Shown piece after piece: positions 1 to 6,208 of a DNA stretch of 9,413 bases. The notes beneath the pieces were generated by a model. That model did not search any database and was not told the origin of the DNA. It saw only the letters and a program-made list of their open reading frames with translations. The stretch comes from Phycisphaerae bacterium (GTDB lineage Bacteria > Planctomycetota > Phycisphaerae > Phycisphaerales > Phycisphaeraceae). Within the stretch, counting starts at the first letter, position 1, and the number at the start of each line of letters is the position of its first letter. The translations under genes and the position numbers were made by a program. The stretch lies in contig NZCH01000058.1 of NCBI GenBank assembly GCA_002688155.1, forward strand, positions 1-9,413. Direction: 5' to 3'.

Positions 1-1
1 G

Positions 2-1018
2 ATCGTACTGGCGGGGTTTGTGCAACTGCTGTGGCAACTGATCGCTATCCAGCGGAGCGAACGGCTTGGTTTTGATTATTCAGGGATCGGGCCGGCGGCG
101 CGGCGCGTGGCGACGGTCATGTTGCCAATGCTCTTTGGCCTGGCGGTGTTTCAGATCAATACGGCGCTGGACACGCTGATCGCATTTGTGCTGTGCGCGA
201 AAGAGGGCGGCGCGGAGACGGCGACGTGGTTCGGCGTGACGTTCGATTTGCCGATCAAAGCCGGCGCGGTGGGAGCACTGAACTTCGCGCAGCGCATGTA
301 CCAGTTCCCGCTGGGCGTGTTCGGGATCGCGGTGGCGACGGCGATCTTTCCGGCGCTGTCGCGCGCGGCGGATGGGGACGACGGCGCCTTCGCTGACACG
401 CTGCGCCGCGGGGTGCGGCTGACGATGTTCATCGGCCTGCCGGCCAGCGCCGGGCTGGTCGTCGTCGCGCTGCCACTGGTGCGGGTGATCCTCGAACGAT
501 ACGCATTCACGGCGAACGACGCGGCGTTCGTTGCCGGCATACTTACCGGGTATGCCGTGGCCGTGTGGGCGTACTCGATGACGCACGTGCTTACCCGTGC
601 GTTCTACGCCAAACAGGATCCGCGCACGCCGCTGCGCATCAGTATGGCCATGGTCGTGTTGAACCTGCTGCTAAATGTCACGCTGATTTGGCCGTTGGGT
701 GCGGCGGGGCTGGCGTGGTCTACGGCCGGGTGCGCGATATTGCAGGTAATCGTGCTGCTGCTTGCTGTGCGGCGATACGTGACGCGGCCCGTTGATCACG
801 GCGTGTGGCGCAGTTGGCTGCGCACGTTCGTCGGGACGGCGGTGATGGTCGGTGCGCTCGTCGCAATCGCGGTCAACGTCGACGCGGGACAGATGTCGCG
901 TGTGACTGTCATGGGCGTGTTGGCGCTGGAGGTGATTGTCGGCGCGGTCGTGTTCGGGGCGTTCGCGCTGATCGCACGGATGGATGAGGTTGGATGGGTA
1001 TTGCGGCGTCGGGGCTAA
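2..1018 (+). CDS. murJ: Lipid II flippase MurJ (MviN), C-terminal part
   Basis: Membrane flippase of the MVF/MOP superfamily that moves lipid II across the inner membrane for peptidoglycan synthesis. The reading frame is already open at base 2, so the N-terminal third or so lies outside the window; 338 residues are present against a usual total of about 500-550. The family signature ALNFAQRMYQFPLGVFGIA sits at about residues 92-110 of the visible part, followed by ATAIFPALSR. Several hydrophobic helices follow (about residues 140-160, 175-195, 212-256, 275-290, 300-325). Compared with typical MurJ, the loop after DTLIAFVLC (about residues 67-91) looks some 20 residues longer than usual. The internal GTG at base 20 is not the true start. 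The gene ends at a TAA inside a 15-bp word that recurs near 8211-8225, and converges on polX 42 bp away. Assignment is confident; the lineage is inferred. Confidence 0.93.
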   Translation: MVLAGFVQLLWQLIAIQRSERLGFDYSGIGPAARRVATVMLPMLFGLAVFQINTALDTLIAFVLCAKEGGAETATWFGVTFDLPIKAGAVGALNFAQRMYQFPLGVFGIAVATAIFPALSRAADGDDGAFADTLRRGVRLTMFIGLPASAGLVVVALPLVRVILERYAFTANDAAFVAGILTGYAVAVWAYSMTHVLTRAFYAKQDPRTPLRISMAMVVLNLLLNVTLIWPLGAAGLAWSTAGCAILQVIVLLLAVRRYVTRPVDHGVWRSWLRTFVGTAVMVGALVAIAVNVDAGQMSRVTVMGVLALEVIVGAVVFGAFALIARMDEVGWVLRRRG

Positions 1019-1028
1019 GCCGCAAGCG
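1014..1028 (+). repeat. Stop-linked 15-bp repeat, copy 1
   Basis: The word GCTAAGCCGCAAGCG contains the TAA stop of murJ. An identical 15-mer lies on the minus strand at 8211-8225, where its TAA closes another coding-like frame. The bioF end at 6170-6179 (GCTAAGCGGC) is partly similar. Confidence 0.6.
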
Positions 1029-1038
1029 GGTGTTTGCG
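1021..1038 (+). terminator. Weak hairpin between convergent murJ and polX
   Basis: CGCAA (1021-1025) pairs with TTGCG (1034-1038) around an 8-nt loop. It sits directly after the murJ stop in the 42-bp convergent gap. There is no T-run, so intrinsic termination is uncertain. Confidence 0.25.
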
Positions 1039-1060
1039 AAGCTGCGCGCAACGATCACTG

Positions 1061-2836
1061 TCACGTGCGGGCGAGCCACTTCTTCAGCGCTGAGGCGGTC
1101 ATGCAGTTGACGACGTCTTTTTTAGTCGCTCCTGCGCGACGGGCGGTGAGGATGCCGTAGATCAGTTCGTCGAGGTTGCTTTGTGCGTGTGCGTCGGTGT
1201 TGATGGCGAGTTTGACGCCGGCCTCGATCGCCATTCGGGCGTGTATGTCGCGCAGGTCCAACCGCAGGTGATGGGCATTGATCTCCAGCGTTTTACCATG
1301 CGCTTTGGCGGCATCGATGATGGCGGGCATGTCGGGCGAGAGGCCTTCGCGACGGTTGATTATCCGGCCGGTCGGGTGACCGATGATGTTGGTGTACGGG
1401 TTTTCGATTGCTTTGATAAGCCGGGCGGTCGCTTTGGCGGGCGGTTGGGACAAACCGGCGTGCGGTGACGCGACGACGATGTCGAGTTCGGCCAGCAAAT
1501 CATCATCGTAATCGAGTGACCCGTCGGCGAGAATGTCAACCTCCGAGCCGGCGAGGATCGTGATCGTGTCTTTCATTTCGTCGCGGACTTTGTGAATGTC
1601 TTTGATGTGCGCCCTGAGCCGCTTCGCGTCCAGGCCGTTGGCCTGCGCCTGGCTTTTGGAGTGGTCGGTGACGGCGACGGTGTGAAATCCACGCTCGGCG
1701 GCAGCATGTGCGAGTTCGCGGATCGACCAGTGGCCGTCGCTGGCGGCCGTGTGCGCGTGCAACTCGGCCTTGATTTCCGCCAGCTCGATCAGTTTCGGCA
1801 GCTTGTCCTGCCCGGCGAGATTCAGTTCGTCGCGGTCTTCACGCAGTTCAGGCGGTATCCACGCCAGCTCGAGTGCTTTGTAGACATCCGCTTCCGTCTT
1901 GCCTGCGACAAGCTTGTTGTCGCTTTGCTTTGTCAGCCCGTACTCGTTCAGGTGCAGGCCGCGATCGATCGCGCACTGGCGCAGGCGGATGTTGTGCTCC
2001 TTGGAACCGGTGAAGTACAAGAGCGCTGCGCCGTAGTTCTTCGGGTCGATGACGCGCAGGTCGACCTGCATACCGCCGGCATCGCCGCCGGTGCGCACGG
2101 ACGACTTGGTCGGCCCGTGTACGAGCACCTCGGTGACCGGTTCGAGTTTGACGAACGCATCACTGACGGCGGCGGCGTCTTTTTCTGTCGCGGCGACGAT
2201 GATGTCGATGTCACCGATCGTTTCCCTGCCGCGGCGCAGGCTGCCGGCGCAGTCGATCTGCCTGGCCTGTTTCATCGCACCCAGCGTATCGACGAACCAC
2301 GCGGCGACCGGAAGCGCCTGGCCCAGCCGGACGCGCCCGCCTGAAGACTCGGCGAACGCGATGCTCTTGCGCAGGTTGTCGAGCTTCTTTTTCCCCACGC
2401 CCGGCAGATCCACCAGCGCATCGCCCTCGAGTGCGGCCTTCAGTTTGTCGAGGCTGTAGATGTCCGCCTTTTGCCAGAACAGCGCGATGGTCTTTGGCCC
2501 AAGGCCGGGGATATCCAGAAGATCGACGACGCCCGCGGGCACCTTCGCCATCAGGTCGGCGTACTCTTGCAGTTCGCCCGTCGTGACCAGTTCGACGATT
2601 TTCTCAGCCAGCCCTTTACCGATGCCTTCGATGGCCGTGAGGTTGGACAGGTCAACCGGTTTACCGGGGTCACCGGGGTTACCGGGGTCGACCAGGTCGT
2701 GGGCCTGGTCGGTCATGCCGTCGAGCGTACGCGCAGCGCGCTGAAAGGCGGCGACCTTGAACCGGTTCTCGCCCAGAACCTCAAGCAGTTGCGCCATACG
2801 CTCGAACAGCGCGGCCAGTTTGGCGTTGGTGATCAT
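1061..2836 (-). CDS. polX: DNA polymerase/3'-5' exonuclease PolX (family X with PHP domain)
   Basis: Bacterial family X polymerase, expected to act in gap filling and base excision repair, with a C-terminal PHP metallo-nuclease domain; 591 residues, close to the usual 570-600. In order: an N-terminal 8-kDa-like region (1-40); three helix-hairpin-helix motifs (GIGKGLAEKI near 71-80, IPGLGPKTI near 109-117, LPGVGKKKL near 144-152); the nucleotidyltransferase metal triad D209/D211 in GDID and D259 in QVDLRV; FTGSKEHNIR near 275-284; then the PHP ligands H360/H362, D391-H392, E432, H459, H487, and D548/H550. Both active sites look intact. A Pro-Gly repeat linker lies at about residues 51-60. ATG at 2836 was chosen because the frame runs on to 3076 but would overlap recX, lacks family-like residues there, and a promoter fits this start. 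It is divergent from recX and convergent with murJ. Confidence 0.93.
   Translation of the reverse strand: MITNAKLAALFERMAQLLEVLGENRFKVAAFQRAARTLDGMTDQAHDLVDPGNPGDPGKPVDLSNLTAIEGIGKGLAEKIVELVTTGELQEYADLMAKVPAGVVDLLDIPGLGPKTIALFWQKADIYSLDKLKAALEGDALVDLPGVGKKKLDNLRKSIAFAESSGGRVRLGQALPVAAWFVDTLGAMKQARQIDCAGSLRRGRETIGDIDIIVAATEKDAAAVSDAFVKLEPVTEVLVHGPTKSSVRTGGDAGGMQVDLRVIDPKNYGAALLYFTGSKEHNIRLRQCAIDRGLHLNEYGLTKQSDNKLVAGKTEADVYKALELAWIPPELREDRDELNLAGQDKLPKLIELAEIKAELHAHTAASDGHWSIRELAHAAAERGFHTVAVTDHSKSQAQANGLDAKRLRAHIKDIHKVRDEMKDTITILAGSEVDILADGSLDYDDDLLAELDIVVASPHAGLSQPPAKATARLIKAIENPYTNIIGHPTGRIINRREGLSPDMPAIIDAAKAHGKTLEINAHHLRLDLRDIHARMAIEAGVKLAINTDAHAQSNLDELIYGILTARRAGATKKDVVNCMTASALKKWLART
2655..2693 (-). 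repeat. Short 9-bp tandem repeat coding a Pro-Gly linker in PolX
   Basis: About three imperfect copies of a 9-bp unit (plus strand ttaccgggg / tcaccgggg) encode P-G-N, P-G-D, P-G-K triplets around residues 51-60 of PolX, between the first helical region and the first helix-hairpin-helix motif. It looks like a slippage-prone linker expansion. Confidence 0.6.
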
Positions 2837-2842
2837 GGGCGC

Positions 2843-2870
2843 AGCGTACTGCGCATGGGGTGTGTGGCAA
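2843..2870 (-). promoter_or_regulatory. Predicted polX promoter, leaderless geometry
   Basis: On the minus strand TTGCCA (2870-2865; 5 of 6 to TTGACA), a 16-bp spacer, and TACGCT (2848-2843) lie exactly 6 nt before the ATG at 2836. The transcript would start at or beside the start codon. No Shine-Dalgarno sequence is present. Confidence 0.5.
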
Positions 2871-2927
2871 GTGTTCGGTGATATGTAAAGGGTGACGCTG
2901 TGCGTCCTGCCGTGTGCAACGGACATG

Positions 2928-2940
2928 CGACACCGTGTCG
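2928..2940. promoter_or_regulatory. Perfect inverted repeat, candidate operator between polX and recX
   Basis: CGACAC-C-GTGTCG has 6-bp perfect arms around one base. It lies 5 bp upstream of the recX -10 (2946-2951), over the place where a -35 or activator/repressor contact would be, and about 58 bp upstream of the polX -35. Position suggests control of recX, perhaps of both genes. It does not match the LexA box classes I know, so the binding protein is unknown. Confidence 0.4.
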
Positions 2941-2945
2941 AGTAG

Positions 2946-2951
2946 TACAAT
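2946..2951 (+). promoter_or_regulatory. Predicted recX -10 element, leaderless geometry
   Basis: TACAAT (5 of 6 to TATAAT) lies exactly 6 nt before the recX ATG at 2958. No good -35 is seen at 16-18 bp spacing; the 13-bp inverted repeat occupies most of that space, which would suit an activator or operator. No Shine-Dalgarno site is present. Confidence 0.45.
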
Positions 2952-2957
2952 TGGTTC

Positions 2958-3629
2958 ATGCCGCCGCAAGACCAGCCTGCTGCGACGATCACGTCGATAA
3001 CGCCGATGGTGCGTGATCCGTCGCGCGCGGTGATCAAGGTGGGCAAGCGCGCCGTGGGGACGCTGTCACTGGACATGATTAAAGAGCTTGGCCTTGTGGT
3101 TGATCAGGTATTTGACGAGCAGGCCGAATCGCAACTGGCGCAGGCAATGGACTTTGACCGCGCACTGATACAGGCCGTGCGACGCATCAAGAAACGTCCG
3201 ATGAGCAAGGCGCAGGTCCATCTGCGCCTGCGTGATTTGGGCTACGACGAGGTCACCGCGCAGTGTGTGATGGACCGGCTGATCGAGACAGGCCTGATCG
3301 ACGATGACACACTTGGCCAGTCGATTCTTCACCAAACCACGCGGTCCAGACCCGCAGGCCCGAACCTGATCCGGCAAAAACTCGAGCATCAGAGCCTGGC
3401 GCCCGACACGGTCGATCAAATTGTGGAGCAGTCACAATTAGAATCGGACCCGGTCGAAGATGCGCGTCAACTGGCGCAGCAGCGCGCCGACACAATGGGC
3501 CAGGTCAAACCCGTCACAAAGATGCGCCGACTGTGGGGCTATCTGACGCGACGCGGGTACGATCAGGAAACGATTCAGACAGCGCTGAGCGATGTGCCTG
3601 ACATACAGGAACAAGAAGAGTCGAGTTGA
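2958..3629 (+). CDS. recX: Regulatory protein RecX
   Basis: RecX-family protein, which binds RecA filaments and modulates recombinase and co-protease activity in the cytoplasm. It has 223 residues and the all-helical three-repeat layout: first repeat about residues 65-125 (RIKKRPMSKAQVHLRLRDLG, then TGLIDDDTLGQSIL), second about 130-160, third about 188-213 (RRLWGYLTRRGYDQETI). The N-terminal 28 residues are poorly conserved in style. The ATG at 2958 is preferred over M17 (3006) because a TACAAT hexamer sits 6 nt before it. It is divergent from polX, giving a DNA-repair gene pair, and converges on def. In many bacteria recX follows recA; here recA is not adjacent. No signs of transfer. Confidence 0.9.
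   Translation: MPPQDQPAATITSITPMVRDPSRAVIKVGKRAVGTLSLDMIKELGLVVDQVFDEQAESQLAQAMDFDRALIQAVRRIKKRPMSKAQVHLRLRDLGYDEVTAQCVMDRLIETGLIDDDTLGQSILHQTTRSRPAGPNLIRQKLEHQSLAPDTVDQIVEQSQLESDPVEDARQLAQQRADTMGQVKPVTKMRRLWGYLTRRGYDQETIQTALSDVPDIQEQEESS
3419..3439. repeat. Inverted repeat inside recX
   Basis: AATTGTG (3419-3425) and CACAATT (3433-3439) are perfect 7-bp arms around 7 nt, within recX codons. The ATTGTG/CACAAT arms are the same as the half-sites of the palindrome before bioF, but there they touch. Confidence 0.35.
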
Positions 3630-3666
3630 TCCGGCCTATCGCCGTTCCGAAGAATAACCTCCCGGT

Positions 3667-3687
3667 GTGCGGCGTTGTTCAGCGCAC
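3667..3687. terminator. Weak hairpin between convergent recX and def
   Basis: GTGCG (3667-3671) pairs with CGCAC (3683-3687) around an 11-nt loop, overlapping the def stop codon. There is no T-run; a role in ending transcription from either side is only suggested by position. Confidence 0.2.
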
Positions 3688-4197
3688 GGCGGCTTCCAGA
3701 TCACGAATCGCGCGCTTGTTTGCCAGGCGATCCGCTTTGGTCATGCGGTCGATGATGAGTGTGCCGTCAAGATGATCGCATTCGTGTTGCCAAATCCGCG
3801 CCGACAGTTCGTCGCTGACTTGTTCGATGGGATTGCCTTGAAGGTCCAGTGCACTGACGGTCACACCCAAAGGTCTGCGGATTTCGGCGATGACGCCGGG
3901 AATCGAGAGACAGCCTTCATCCCGGTCACCGGTCTGTTGGCTGTGGTTGGACAGGACCGGGTTGATGAATACCCAATCGTCATCGGGCTGCTGCGAGGGG
4001 TTGGCGACGAACATGCGCCAGGGCAAACCGACCTGTGGGCATGCCAGACCCACGCCCGGGGCTTCGTGCATCAGCTTGAGCATTCTGGCTGCGACCTGGC
4101 GGACCAGATCGGTGGTTTCTTCGATCGGCCGGGCCCGGATCCGCAGTTTCGAGTGCGGATATTGCAAAATCGTCAGTTTCGAGGGAACAAGAGCCAT
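3679..4197 (-). CDS. def: Peptide deformylase
   Basis: Metalloenzyme that removes the formyl group from the N-terminal methionine of new proteins, an essential cytoplasmic step. It has 172 residues, usual for the family. All three motifs are present: GVGLACPQ at 48-55 (Cys in place of the usual second Ala of GLAA), EGCLS at 94-98 with metal ligand C96, and HECDH at 138-142 with ligands H138 and H142 and catalytic E139. The metal site is therefore complete. The ATG at 4197 has no Shine-Dalgarno site, but a good promoter lies just upstream. The gene stands alone: recX converges from the left and the HU/IHF gene diverges on the right. The common partner fmt is not adjacent. Confidence 0.96.
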   Translation of the reverse strand: MALVPSKLTILQYPHSKLRIRARPIEETTDLVRQVAARMLKLMHEAPGVGLACPQVGLPWRMFVANPSQQPDDDWVFINPVLSNHSQQTGDRDEGCLSIPGVIAEIRRPLGVTVSALDLQGNPIEQVSDELSARIWQHECDHLDGTLIIDRMTKADRLANKRAIRDLEAAVR

Positions 4198-4205
4198 TTT
4201 GGCCG

Positions 4206-4234
4206 ATGATAAGGCAATCCCATGGGTGGCTCAA
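4206..4234 (-). promoter_or_regulatory. Predicted def promoter, near-leaderless
   Basis: On the minus strand TTGAGC (4234-4229), a 17-bp spacer, and TATCAT (4211-4206) precede the def ATG by 8 nt. The transcript should begin 0-2 nt before the start codon. This is one of the best sigma-70-like matches in the window. Confidence 0.6.
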
Positions 4235-4322
4235 CAGGCCTTGCGGGGTCCGAATTGGGTGATTTGGGTTTGGTCGTGGAACAGTCCGAGGCAGGATGTT
4301 GCTGGAGGTACGAACGTAAGCC

Positions 4323-4351
4323 TTGACGCCACACGCGATTGCTGGCATACT
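4323..4351 (+). promoter_or_regulatory. Predicted promoter of the HU/IHF gene
   Basis: TTGACG (4323-4328; 5 of 6), a 17-bp spacer, and CATACT (4346-4351), with an extended -10 TG at 4343-4344. The start point would be near 4358, giving a leader of about 159 nt, unlike the other genes here. Confidence 0.6.
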
Positions 4352-4357
4352 GTAGCG

Positions 4358-4516
4358 GTCGTCGTTTTCTTATCGCCTCTTGGAAGTGGGGTCCAGTGGC
4401 GGTTTCTCAAGGCCTCTGAGCGTCGGGACGGCCAGCGACAATCAGCGTGCCACCTGCCCCATAACCGATGCGGGAATGCCCACGTTATCTGGTAAACGCA
4501 TAAGGAACAGTCCGTT
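4358..4516 (+). other. Long 5' leader of the HU/IHF gene
   Basis: This is most of the 319-bp gap between def and the HU/IHF gene (4198-4516); the rest holds the two promoters and nothing else recognisable. GTGGC (4396-4400) can pair with GCCAC (4449-4453), and GGGG (4388-4391) with CCCC (4457-4460), closing an approximately 70-nt domain. A Shine-Dalgarno-like AAGGAA lies at 4502-4507, 9 nt before the ATG. I see no known riboswitch or convincing upstream gene. Confidence 0.35.
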
Positions 4517-4828
4517 ATGGCCACGATTACCAAAAAGGAACTCGTTGACCGCATCGCGGTTTCGACCAATCAAAAACGTCTGGTCGTCAAAGACGTCGTC
4601 CAGCAGTTTTTGGATCAGGTCATCATCGAGTTGGGTAAGGGCAACCGCTTGGAGTTTCGAGACTTCGGTGTTTTTGAAGTTAAGCATCGCCGCGCGCGCA
4701 AAGCGCAGAACCCCAAGACCCTCGCACCGGTACAGGTGCCCGCCAAGCGCACTGTCAAGTTCAAGGTCGGCCGAACGATGAAACAGGCGCTGGCCGACGA
4801 AGATGCGAACGAGAATACAGGCGGTTGA
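4517..4828 (+). CDS. HU/IHF-family DNA-binding nucleoid protein
   Basis: Small basic dimeric protein that bends and compacts DNA. It has 103 residues, slightly longer than the usual 90-100. The N-terminal helices (about 5-40) are followed by LEFRDFGVFEV (45-55), the beta-arm tip AQNPKT (63-68) with the intercalating P66 kept but Gln where Arg is usual, and VKFKVGRTMKQAL (80-92). A short acidic, Asn/Gly-rich tail (94-103) follows. Whether it acts as HU or as an IHF subunit cannot be told from this sequence; the RDFG form is common in IHF-like members. It is one of only two genes here with a clear Shine-Dalgarno site (AAGGAA, 4502-4507), and has its own promoter and a long leader. bioF follows 85 bp downstream with a separate promoter. 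Confidence 0.94.
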   Translation: MATITKKELVDRIAVSTNQKRLVVKDVVQQFLDQVIIELGKGNRLEFRDFGVFEVKHRRARKAQNPKTLAPVQVPAKRTVKFKVGRTMKQALADEDANENTGG

Positions 4829-4878
4829 CGCAAGTGCATCGCTTCAGCGCGTTCATTTCTGTTTGCGCAAGTTTTGAA

Positions 4879-4907
4879 TTCACAGACCGTGCGTGATTGT
4901 GCACAAT
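4879..4907 (+). promoter_or_regulatory. Predicted bioF promoter, leaderless geometry
   Basis: TTCACA (4879-4884; 5 of 6), a 17-bp spacer, and CACAAT (4902-4907) end exactly 6 nt before the ATG at 4914. There is no Shine-Dalgarno site. The -10 forms the right half of a 12-bp palindrome. Confidence 0.55.
4896..4907. promoter_or_regulatory. Palindrome ATTGTGCACAAT over the bioF -10, candidate operator
   Basis: Perfect 12-bp palindrome whose right half is the predicted -10. Its 10-bp core TTGTGCACAA recurs at 7435-7444 in the mrp/Spy-like intergenic region. A protein bound here would block the promoter. The regulator is unknown. Confidence 0.45.
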
Positions 4908-4913
4908 ACGTGT

Positions 4914-6173
4914 ATGTCACGGCTTCTGCATGCCCTGGACTCGGCATTGCGAGATCTTGAACAGCGCTCACTGCGGCGGCGGTTGCGAATCGCTAAACGC
5001 GCGGGCAGACACGTCCACGTGCGCGACGAGGATGGCACCGTGTCATCACCGCTCGTGGACCTGTCCAGCAACGACTACCTTGCGCTGTCAGATCATGCGC
5101 ACCTCAAGCGGACGGCGATAGACGCGATTAACGAGCACGGCGTGGGCGGTCGCGCATCACGTTTGGCAGGCGGACACGCGCCTTTTCACGAAGCGCTCGA
5201 GCATCGGTTCGCGCGGTTCAAGCATGCCGAGGCGGCGGTTTTGTTTCCGACGGGTTTCATGGCAAACCTCGCCACGCTGGGTGCGCTGGCGGGGCCCGGC
5301 GACCTGATCTGCATGGACAAACTCAATCACGCGAGTCTGATCGACGCCGCGCGTGCAAGTGGTGCCACGGTGCGCACATTCGCTCATTTGAACTACGACC
5401 AGCTCGAACGCATTCTGCATCGCGCTTACTGCAGCAAGCCGGGCCGTCCCGGCCTCGGCGCTCATAGCGCTGCCGGTGCCGGAAAAACCTTCATTGTCAC
5501 CGACGCCGTCTTCTCCATGGACGGCACAGCCGCTGGCCTGCCGCGCCTGATCGACATAGCAGTGCGGTTCGACGCGATGCTGATCGTCGACGAAGCGCAC
5601 GCGACCGGCGTGCTCGGCCCCACCGGCGCGGGTCTGGCCGAACATCAGGGCGTAGCCGACCGCGTGGACGTTGTGATCAGCACCGCCAGCAAGGCGTTGG
5701 GCGGTCTAGGTGGCATTGTTTCGGCGCGACAGGTGGTTATTGACACGATCGTGAATTGTGCCCGGGCGTTTATTTATACGACCGCCGTTCCGCCGGCGCA
5801 GGTCGCCGCGATCGATGCGGCGCTCGACGTCGTGCGCGACGAACCGGCAAGGCGGCGGCGTCTGCAACATCTGGCGGCGCTGGTGCGCGAGCAATTGACG
5901 AAACAGGGATGGGCTGTGCCGCCCGTCAGCACCACCGGCGAACTGATCACGACGCCGATGATTCCGCTGATCGTGGGTGATGCGGATGCCGCGCTGGCGC
6001 TCAGCGCGCACTTGCAAGACCACGGCTACCTCGCGACGGCGATCCGGCCGCCCACGGTGCCTCCCGGCACGTCACGTGTACGCCTGAGTGTACGTACTGA
6101 TCTCGAAGACGATGAAGTAACGCGACTGGTCAACGTGCTCGCAGACGCTCGCACGCCGATGCCGAGTCGCTAA
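4914..6173 (+). CDS. bioF: 8-amino-7-oxononanoate synthase (BioF), PLP-dependent
   Basis: Alpha-oxoamine synthase that condenses pimeloyl-thioester with L-alanine, an early step of biotin synthesis; 419 residues. Visible landmarks: LSSNDYLALS (50-59), GVGGRASRLAGGH (76-88), LNHASLIDAARASG (137-150), VTDAVFSMDGTAA (195-207), VDEAHATGVLG (225-235) with cofactor-binding D226 and H229, and STASKALGGLGG (256-267) with the Schiff-base lysine K260. The tail AIRPPTVPPGTSRVRL (376-391) favours BioF over 2-amino-3-ketobutyrate CoA ligase, the main alternative. A Gly/Ala-rich insert at about 173-191 is longer than usual. ATG 4914 is chosen over GTG 4893 because the promoter -10 lies between them. No other biotin gene is adjacent; mrp converges from the right. 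Confidence 0.88.
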   Translation: MSRLLHALDSALRDLEQRSLRRRLRIAKRAGRHVHVRDEDGTVSSPLVDLSSNDYLALSDHAHLKRTAIDAINEHGVGGRASRLAGGHAPFHEALEHRFARFKHAEAAVLFPTGFMANLATLGALAGPGDLICMDKLNHASLIDAARASGATVRTFAHLNYDQLERILHRAYCSKPGRPGLGAHSAAGAGKTFIVTDAVFSMDGTAAGLPRLIDIAVRFDAMLIVDEAHATGVLGPTGAGLAEHQGVADRVDVVISTASKALGGLGGIVSARQVVIDTIVNCARAFIYTTAVPPAQVAAIDAALDVVRDEPARRRRLQHLAALVREQLTKQGWAVPPVSTTGELITTPMIPLIVGDADAALALSAHLQDHGYLATAIRPPTVPPGTSRVRLSVRTDLEDDEVTRLVNVLADARTPMPSR

Positions 6174-6175
6174 GC

Positions 6176-6194
6176 GGCATCCCCCATCGATGCC
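6176..6194. terminator. Hairpin between convergent bioF and mrp
   Basis: GGCATC (6176-6181) pairs with GATGCC (6189-6194) around a 7-nt loop, 2 nt after the bioF stop and 14 nt beyond the mrp stop. It has six perfect pairs but no T-run. Its position suits a shared, bidirectional end. Confidence 0.4.
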
Positions 6195-6208
6195 TTGCGA
6201 GGCGTGCT

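Noticed and set aside
1592..2344. 250-codon plus-strand frame opposite polX
   Set aside because: It is antisense to a well-conserved polymerase and its translation matches no family I recognise.
2837..3076. 80-residue upstream extension of the PolX frame to 3076
   Set aside because: It overlaps the 5' end of recX, has no family-like residues, and a promoter fits ATG 2836.
3667..4209. 180-codon plus-strand frame opposite def
   Set aside because: It is the antisense of peptide deformylase, whose three catalytic motifs are intact on the minus strand.
4893..4913. GTG start for bioF, seven codons upstream
   Set aside because: The predicted -10 hexamer lies between this GTG and the ATG at 4914, and there is no Shine-Dalgarno site before it.
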